Below are positions 32,046-36,823 of a stretch of DNA of 36,823 bases, one piece after another. A model generated the notes under the pieces. That model worked only from the letters and a program-made list of their open reading frames with translations. It was not told the origin of the DNA and made no database searches. Each line of letters begins with the position of its first letter. The stretch's first letter is position 1. The stretch covers positions 1 through 36,823 of the forward strand of contig JAEYXD010000042.1 of NCBI GenBank assembly GCA_023428645.1. The letters are read 5' to 3'. Made by a program: the position numbers and the translations under genes. The stretch comes from Pseudomonadota bacterium (lineage in GTDB: Bacteria > Pseudomonadota > Gammaproteobacteria > Steroidobacterales > Steroidobacteraceae).

Positions 32046-32207
32046 GGCGACATTGTATGCGGCCCCGCGGGAAGCTGCTGCGGGCTGTTACGCGGGCGGG
32101 CGTCTTCGCCCCTGCCGCCCACCGGGAACGCCCGCCGCGATTCTCGTATGCTTGCCGCGTCATCGGCGGTGACACTGACCCACAGGGTGCGGCTGGCTCG
32201 ACGAGCG

Positions 32208-32786
32208 ATGCGCATGCGGAAGCAACCATTGATGGAGACCGAAAGGCTGCGGTTGCGTCGGCTCGATCTCGACGACGCCGCCTTCATTCTCGAATTGGTG
32301 AACGAGCCGGGCTGGCTGCGGTTCATCGGCGACAAGGGCGTGCGCTCGGTCGCCGCCGCGCGGAGCTATCTCGAGACGGGGCCGCTCGCCATGTACGCGC
32401 GACTCGGCTTCGGTCTGTACGGGGTGGAGCACAAGGCAGACGGCGCGCTGCTCGGTATGTGCGGCCTCATCAAGCGCGAGACCTTGCCGCACGTCGATAT
32501 CGGCTTTGCCTTGTTCGCGCGCCACACCGGGCGCGGCTTCGCGCTCGAAGCGGCGAGCGCAGTGCTGGCGCATGCGCGCGAGCTCGGTCTGAAACGGCTG
32601 CTCGCGATCACGACGCCGGACAACGCGGCTTCGCAAAAGCTGCTGAGGAAGCTCGGCATGACCTTCGATCGCGAGATCACCCTGCCGCCCGGCGCCGAGC
32701 CGTTGCACTTGTTCTTCCTGGATCTGCCGCGAGGTGGCGAGCGTCACGGCGACGCACAGGGCTCACCTGTTAACATCGCGCGATGA
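32208..32786 (+). CDS. GNAT acetyltransferase, RimJ/RimL type
   Basis: A protein of about 192 residues of the GNAT fold (Acetyltransf_3). It begins with MRMRKQPLMETERLRLRRLDLDDAAFILELVNEP. HVDIGFALFARHTGRGFALEAASAVLAHA contains the acetyl-CoA binding Q/RxxGxG/A-like segment, and ITTPDNAASQKLLRKLGM is the typical late motif. It transfers an acetyl group to an amine, N-terminus or small molecule; the substrate is unknown. Start codons at 32208, 32214 and 32232 are possible. I chose the first because the family usually has a few residues before ETERLRLR. The stop overlaps aguA as ATGA, so an amine or polyamine-related substrate is conceivable but unproven. Confidence 0.86.
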   Translation: MRMRKQPLMETERLRLRRLDLDDAAFILELVNEPGWLRFIGDKGVRSVAAARSYLETGPLAMYARLGFGLYGVEHKADGALLGMCGLIKRETLPHVDIGFALFARHTGRGFALEAASAVLAHARELGLKRLLAITTPDNAASQKLLRKLGMTFDREITLPPGAEPLHLFFLDLPRGGERHGDAQGSPVNIAR

Positions 32787-33898
32787 CCAAGCTCCTCGAC
32801 ACGACACCTGCCGCCGATGGCTTTCGCATGCCCGGCGAATTCGAACCTCACGACGGCTGCTGGATGCTCTGGCCCGAGCGCACGAGCAATTGGCGGCTCG
32901 GCGCGAAGCCCGCGCAGGATGCGTTCGCGGCCGTCGCGACCGCGATCGCCACGAGCGAGCCGGTGACGGTCGGCGTGTCTTCCGGCCAATTCGTGCACGC
33001 GCGGGCCATGCTTCCCGATGCGATTCGCGTCGTCGAGCTGTCCAGCGACGATGCGTGGATGCGCGATGTGGGCCCGACGTTCGTCGTGAACAAGCGGCGC
33101 GAGCTGCGGGGCGTGGATTGGATCTTCAACGCCTGGGGCGGATTGAACGGCGGTCTGTATTTTCCCTGGGATCAGGACGACCTGGTCGCGCGCAAGGTGC
33201 TCGAGATCGAGGGCGCCGACCGCTACCAGGCGCCGTTCATTCTCGAAGGCGGCGCCATCCACGTGGACGGCGAAGGCACGTTGCTGACGACCGAGGAGTG
33301 CCTGCTCAATCCGAATCGCAATCTGCACCTCGACAAAGGGCAGCTCGAGATTCTGTTGCACGAATATCTCGGCGTGACGAGCGTCGTGTGGCTCGGCAAG
33401 GGCGTCGTGGACGACGAGACGAACGGGCATGTCGACAATCTGTGCTGTTTCGCGCGTCCGGGCGAGGTCGTGCTGACGTGGACCGACAACAAGCGCGACC
33501 CGCAATACAAGGTCTCGCTCGACGCCTACGAGCGCTTGATGGAAGCGCGCGATGCGCAGGGCCGGCGCTTCAAGATCCACAAGCTCCAGCAGCCCGGGCC
33601 GCTGCACCGCACGTCGCAGGAGTCGCTGTACATTGACGCTCAGGACGGCGTGCAACCACGCAAGGCGCGTGAGCGGCTCGCGGCGTCGTACGTCAATTTC
33701 TATATCGGCAATTCGGCGGTGGTCATGCCGTTGCTCGACCCGAAACGCGACAAGCTCGCGATGCGCCAGGTGCAGAAGATCTTTCCGGAGCGCCGCGTCA
33801 TCGGCGTGCAAGCCCGCGAGATCTTGCTCGGCGGCGGCAACATTCATTGCATCACGCAGCAGGTGCCGCAGCGGCGGCCGTCGCGCCGCCGCGCTTGA
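32783..33898 (+). CDS. aguA: Agmatine deiminase
   Basis: A 371-residue member of the peptidyl-arginine deiminase-like guanidine-modifying family. It hydrolyses agmatine to N-carbamoylputrescine and ammonia. Conserved segments are MPGEFEPHDGCWMLWPER at the N-terminus, SSDDAWMRDVGPTFV near 90-105, the FILEGGAIHVDGEGTLLTTEECLLNPNRN stretch, ETNGHVDNLCCF with the active-site His, and the catalytic Cys356 in GGGNIHCITQQ. The length matches AguA. Its product is the substrate of AguB at 11833-12714. It overlaps the GNAT gene upstream (ATGA) and the polyphosphate enzyme downstream (TTGA), a gene company not usual for agmatine deiminases. Confidence 0.96.
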   Translation: MTKLLDTTPAADGFRMPGEFEPHDGCWMLWPERTSNWRLGAKPAQDAFAAVATAIATSEPVTVGVSSGQFVHARAMLPDAIRVVELSSDDAWMRDVGPTFVVNKRRELRGVDWIFNAWGGLNGGLYFPWDQDDLVARKVLEIEGADRYQAPFILEGGAIHVDGEGTLLTTEECLLNPNRNLHLDKGQLEILLHEYLGVTSVVWLGKGVVDDETNGHVDNLCCFARPGEVVLTWTDNKRDPQYKVSLDAYERLMEARDAQGRRFKIHKLQQPGPLHRTSQESLYIDAQDGVQPRKARERLAASYVNFYIGNSAVVMPLLDPKRDKLAMRQVQKIFPERRVIGVQAREILLGGGNIHCITQQVPQRRPSRRRA

Positions 33899-35346
33899 GC
33901 GCCGTGCCGAAGGTCACCGACAAACAGCTCGATTCATTACGCAGCCGCCTGCTGACCGCGCAAACACGGCTCACGGACGAAAAGCACTGCGCCTTGGCCG
34001 TCATCGTGACGGGCATGCCCTCGGCCGGACGCAGCGAGGTCGTGAACAAATTCCTCCAGTGGCTCGACCCCAAGCGCATCAAGGTGTACGCGCTGAACCA
34101 CCTGCGTCGCGGCCGCATGAGCGCGCCGCCGCTGCAGCGGTACTGGCCCACGCTGCCGGCGCGCGGCGAGATCGCGATCTACTTCCTCGGGTGGTACGAG
34201 GACTATCTCGCGCCCGCGTTGCACAGCCCACGGCGGGCGCAGCGCGAGGCCGCGCGAGTGACGGCCCGGATCAGACAGCTCGAGACGATGCTCAGCCACG
34301 ATCGCCTGCGCGTGCTGAAGCTGCATCTGCGCGTCGACCGGGCTACCCAGAAGCATCGCATCGCAGCGCTGCGAGCGGACAAGGCGACGCGCTGGCGCGT
34401 GACCCCGGAAGAGCGCTGGCTCGCGAAGCATCATGGCCGCGTGCGCAAGACGATGGACCGGCTCATCGAAGCGACGAACCTGCCCGTCGCGCCCTGGCAC
34501 GTCATCGACGGCACGGACGAGGACGGGCGTCTCTACGAGGCGGGCTCGCTCTTGTTGAGCGCGCTGCACGCCGACGCGCATATCGAGCACAAGGCCGTCG
34601 CGATGCGGCGATCGGCTACGCGCAAGGCGCCGCTCTCCGAGTTGCTCGTGACGCAAGGGGCGACGCTCGATGACGATGAGTACGGTCGCGAGCTGCTCGA
34701 GCTCCAGGGGCGGCTCGCGCGGCTGAGCCGCAAGAAGTCCTTCGCCAAGCGCAGCGTCGTGCTCGCGTTCGAGGGGATGGATGCTGCGGGGAAGGGCGGC
34801 GCGATTCGGCGGCTCACGGTGGCGCTCGATGCGCGGCAGTACACGGTCGTTCCCGTGTCCGCACCGACTCCGGAAGAGCTCGCGCATCCGTATCTGTGGC
34901 GCTTCTGGCGCCATGTGCCCGAGCGCGGCGAGTTCGCGATTTTCGATCGATCGTGGTACGGACGCGTGCTCGTCGAGCGCGTGCGCGGCCTTACGCCGGC
35001 GGCCGATTGGCGCCGTGCGTACGGGGAGATCAATGAGTTCGAGCTGCAGCTCGTCGAGGCAGGCGCGATCGTGCACAAGTTCTGGCTTGCCGTCGGCAAG
35101 GACGAGCAGCTGCAGCGGCTCGAAGCGCGCAAGAATGATTCGCTCAAGCGCTTCAAGGTCGACGCGGAGGATTGGGCGAACCGCCGTTGTTTCGATCAAT
35201 ACCAGATTGCCGCGAGCGACATGATCGCTCGCACCAGCACCGAGCACGCGCCCTGGACGATCGTCGCGGCCGACAACAAACGCCACGCAAGACTCAAGGT
35301 GTTGCGGACCGCGTGCGAGGCGATCCAGAACGCGCTCGACGCGTGA
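33895..35346 (+). CDS. pap: Polyphosphate:AMP phosphotransferase (two PPK2 domains)
   Basis: A protein of about 483 residues with two tandem PPK2 domains, the class that makes ADP from AMP and polyphosphate. The C-terminal domain keeps Walker A GMDAAGKGG (294-302) and Walker B FDRSWYGR (350-357). The N-terminal domain is degenerate at the same places (GMPSAGRS at 40-47, IYFLGWYED at 95-103), as known for this family, so only the second domain is likely catalytic. The start is uncertain. TTG at 33895 overlaps the aguA stop like the other junctions in the operon; GTG at 33904 and ATG at 33847 are alternatives. It may help recover energy from AMP under stress. Confidence 0.9.
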   Translation: MSAVPKVTDKQLDSLRSRLLTAQTRLTDEKHCALAVIVTGMPSAGRSEVVNKFLQWLDPKRIKVYALNHLRRGRMSAPPLQRYWPTLPARGEIAIYFLGWYEDYLAPALHSPRRAQREAARVTARIRQLETMLSHDRLRVLKLHLRVDRATQKHRIAALRADKATRWRVTPEERWLAKHHGRVRKTMDRLIEATNLPVAPWHVIDGTDEDGRLYEAGSLLLSALHADAHIEHKAVAMRRSATRKAPLSELLVTQGATLDDDEYGRELLELQGRLARLSRKKSFAKRSVVLAFEGMDAAGKGGAIRRLTVALDARQYTVVPVSAPTPEELAHPYLWRFWRHVPERGEFAIFDRSWYGRVLVERVRGLTPAADWRRAYGEINEFELQLVEAGAIVHKFWLAVGKDEQLQRLEARKNDSLKRFKVDAEDWANRRCFDQYQIAASDMIARTSTEHAPWTIVAADNKRHARLKVLRTACEAIQNALDA

Positions 35347-35354
35347 GATCGCCG

Positions 35355-36320
35355 TCAGGGACTCGAGCGCTGCAAGCGCAAGACGAACACCACGTCGGGT
35401 GAAGTGTCGACCGCGATATCTTCCGTCACGGCGAACGCGAGCTCCCAATCGGTGAAGCGATAGCTGCCGCCGAGCGACAGCATTACCGCATCGCCGAGGA
35501 AATTCTGGCTGCTCGAGAAAATCGCGGTGTGCGCATCGAGCTGCACGGTGAGCGTGAGGCATTGGAAGGCGCGCGCGCTCAATCCCGCGCTGCCTGACCA
35601 GGCGAAATCGTTCTGCAGCGAGCGCATGCGATCACCTTCGCCGAGCCACGTGCCCGCCGCCTGTGCGAAGACGGCATAGCGATCGGCGAAAGCGCGCTCG
35701 AATGCGACAGCGGCGGTGACGTCGACGGCGCCGCTGCCCGTGAAGTCGTCGGCATCGCCGGTGGGCAGCTTCACGGCGACCCAGCTCGTCACCGGCGCGG
35801 CGCCCAGTCGTCTGCCGAGCCGCAGCGAAATGTCACCGATACCCGAGCGCGCGGAGCGTGCGTCCAGCAGCGTGCGGCCATCGCGGGCGTACGCGATGTG
35901 CAGGTCGTCTTGCGGCAAGCGGGGACGCGCGCCTTCGGGCATGCCGAAAAAGTCGTGCCAGCTGTCGATGAAGCCGTCGAGCGAGCCGCCGGTCGTCTGT
36001 CGATAGGGCAGCTCCAATCGCCAGGCAAAGCCGTCGCCGAGGGAGCGGCCCACGGCGAAGCGCAGCTCGCGCGTCTCCGCGTCGACGATCAGCTGCTCGG
36101 CGGCGTTCGATTGCACGGCCGCGCTGTTGCCCCACGCGAAAACCGCATCGAACTGCCAGCGGTTGGACTCAGGGAGCCGTGCAGGCAGTGCGGCGGGTAT
36201 GTCGAAGCCGGCGAGCAGGGGATTTTGGTCGCGGACCGGAAGCGGCGAGGCGAGCGAGTGCGTGCTGACCGCCGCCAGCGCGAGCACGCCCGCGCTGCTC
36301 AGCGCCGTGCGCGCACTCAC
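35355..36320 (-). CDS. DUF3187 family protein, probable outer-membrane barrel
   Basis: A 321-residue exported protein. A signal peptide covers about residues 1-24 (cleavage near SLA-SPL). The N-terminal LPVRDQNPLLAGFDIP is characteristic of DUF3187. The rest alternates hydrophobic and polar residues in many short strands and ends in DVVFVLRLQRSSP, consistent with an outer-membrane beta barrel. GTG at 36320 is preceded by GGGGAG at nine bases. The function of DUF3187 is not known. It lies 80 bp downstream of a DUF3570-like gene on the same strand, another barrel-type protein. It converges with pap with only 8 bp between stops. Confidence 0.85.
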   Translation of the reverse strand: MSARTALSSAGVLALAAVSTHSLASPLPVRDQNPLLAGFDIPAALPARLPESNRWQFDAVFAWGNSAAVQSNAAEQLIVDAETRELRFAVGRSLGDGFAWRLELPYRQTTGGSLDGFIDSWHDFFGMPEGARPRLPQDDLHIAYARDGRTLLDARSARSGIGDISLRLGRRLGAAPVTSWVAVKLPTGDADDFTGSGAVDVTAAVAFERAFADRYAVFAQAAGTWLGEGDRMRSLQNDFAWSGSAGLSARAFQCLTLTVQLDAHTAIFSSSQNFLGDAVMLSLGGSYRFTDWELAFAVTEDIAVDTSPDVVFVLRLQRSSP

Positions 36321-36400
36321 CTAACCGGCTCCCCGCCGCAGAGCGTGTTGCGGTGCGGCGTCCATCCGGGCACCACGGGAGCAGAACACTCGCCGCGACC

Positions 36401-36823
36401 TCAGAACCAGGCGGAGAAGAACACTTGGAAGACGTTCGCGCCGAAGGTGTAGAACGGCTCGGACCCCGCGGGCCGGAAATTCGGGTCACTGCTCGGCAGC
36501 ATCGAGAAGCGCGCGTCGCGGAAATCCTCGTAGTCGAACTCCATGCGATCGTAATAAACGTTCGCCGACGCCTTCCTGATGAACCCCCAGCCGTTGCGCG
36601 CGAGCTCGTAGCTCGCGCCGATGCGTAGCGTCTGGCTCGTGAACGTCGACAGCTCCTTGTCGCGCGCCATGAAATTCTGTTGATTCGGACGCTCGAACAG
36701 ATCGTCGTAGAAGTCCGCCGCGCCCTGGTCGTAGAAGCGGTAGCTGATCTCGAAGATGAACGGCGTCCCCCCGAGCGGATGCGTATAGCCGACGCTGAAC
36801 GTGTTCGCCTTGATGCCCCACGT
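36401..36823 (-). CDS. DUF3570-like outer-membrane protein, C-terminal part (cut by window edge)
   Basis: The visible 140 residues are open to the window end, with no start in view. The sequence shows amphipathic strands such as TFSVGYTHPLGGTPFIFEISYRFY and LRIGASYELARNGW, and it ends with a terminal aromatic residue (SAWF), typical of outer-membrane beta barrels. The pattern YYDRMEFDYEDFRDAR fits the C-terminus of the DUF3570 family. Such genes are often accompanied by a small DUF4266 lipoprotein and an ApbE-type flavin transferase, which would lie just beyond the window if present here. The family function is unknown. Confidence 0.75.
   Translation of the reverse strand, partial: TWGIKANTFSVGYTHPLGGTPFIFEISYRFYDQGAADFYDDLFERPNQQNFMARDKELSTFTSQTLRIGASYELARNGWGFIRKASANVYYDRMEFDYEDFRDARFSMLPSSDPNFRPAGSEPFYTFGANVFQVFFSAWF

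Overview
The window is about 36.8 kb of GC-rich, densely coded chromosomal DNA with the gene content of a free-living Gammaproteobacterium. AceK next to NADP-isocitrate dehydrogenase, a fused RlmKL, a cyoABCD quinol oxidase, DUF3187 and a PuuA/PuuB/PuuD/PuuR set all fit that group. A lineage near Steroidobacterales/Xanthomonadales is my guess, not something shown. Genes are tightly packed, with many 4-nt ATGA/GTGA/TTGA stop-start overlaps. I see no insertion sequence, prophage, CRISPR array, rRNA or intact tRNA.

Layout: (1) 486-2497 (+): a translationally coupled three-gene unit, an eight-cysteine zinc-binding protein followed by two different Ku proteins (non-homologous end joining), with no ligase in view. 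(2) 2561-7426 (-): an orphan ParA-type ATPase upstream of cyoABCD, encoding a cytochrome bo3-type ubiquinol oxidase. (3) 7569-9688 (+): a short-chain dehydrogenase, an OmpA-like envelope protein with a clean terminator, and a small cupin protein. (4) 9746-26437: a polyamine block. It holds a beta-alanine/omega-amino acid:pyruvate aminotransferase (-), a PuuR-like regulator and N-carbamoylputrescine amidase (+), then an interruption by a CA-rich microsatellite, rlmKL and a Cys-rich-protein/queD pair. It resumes with PuuB-like oxidase (-), and puuD-puuA-potFGHI plus two PLP enzymes (+). (5) 26512-32045 (-): a two-component system, icd, aceK and a small DUF2905 membrane protein. A perfect CpxR-like box lies just upstream of icd. 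(6) 32208-35346 (+): an overlapping GNAT-agmatine deiminase-polyphosphate:AMP phosphotransferase operon. (7) 35355-36823 (-): DUF3187 and a DUF3570-like beta-barrel protein cut by the window edge.

Together the polyamine genes outline agmatine -> N-carbamoylputrescine (AguA) -> putrescine (AguB), putrescine uptake (PotFGHI), and gamma-glutamylation, oxidation and hydrolysis to GABA (PuuA, PuuB, PuuD). BauA is a plausible next aminotransferase. The aldehyde dehydrogenase step (PuuC) is not in the window. Points most worth a second look: the zinc-protein/Ku/Ku operon, a shared 11-mer upstream of puuR and puuB, the 100-nt G-free repeat tract, the CpxR-like box at icd, and the two PLP enzymes attached to the pot operon.
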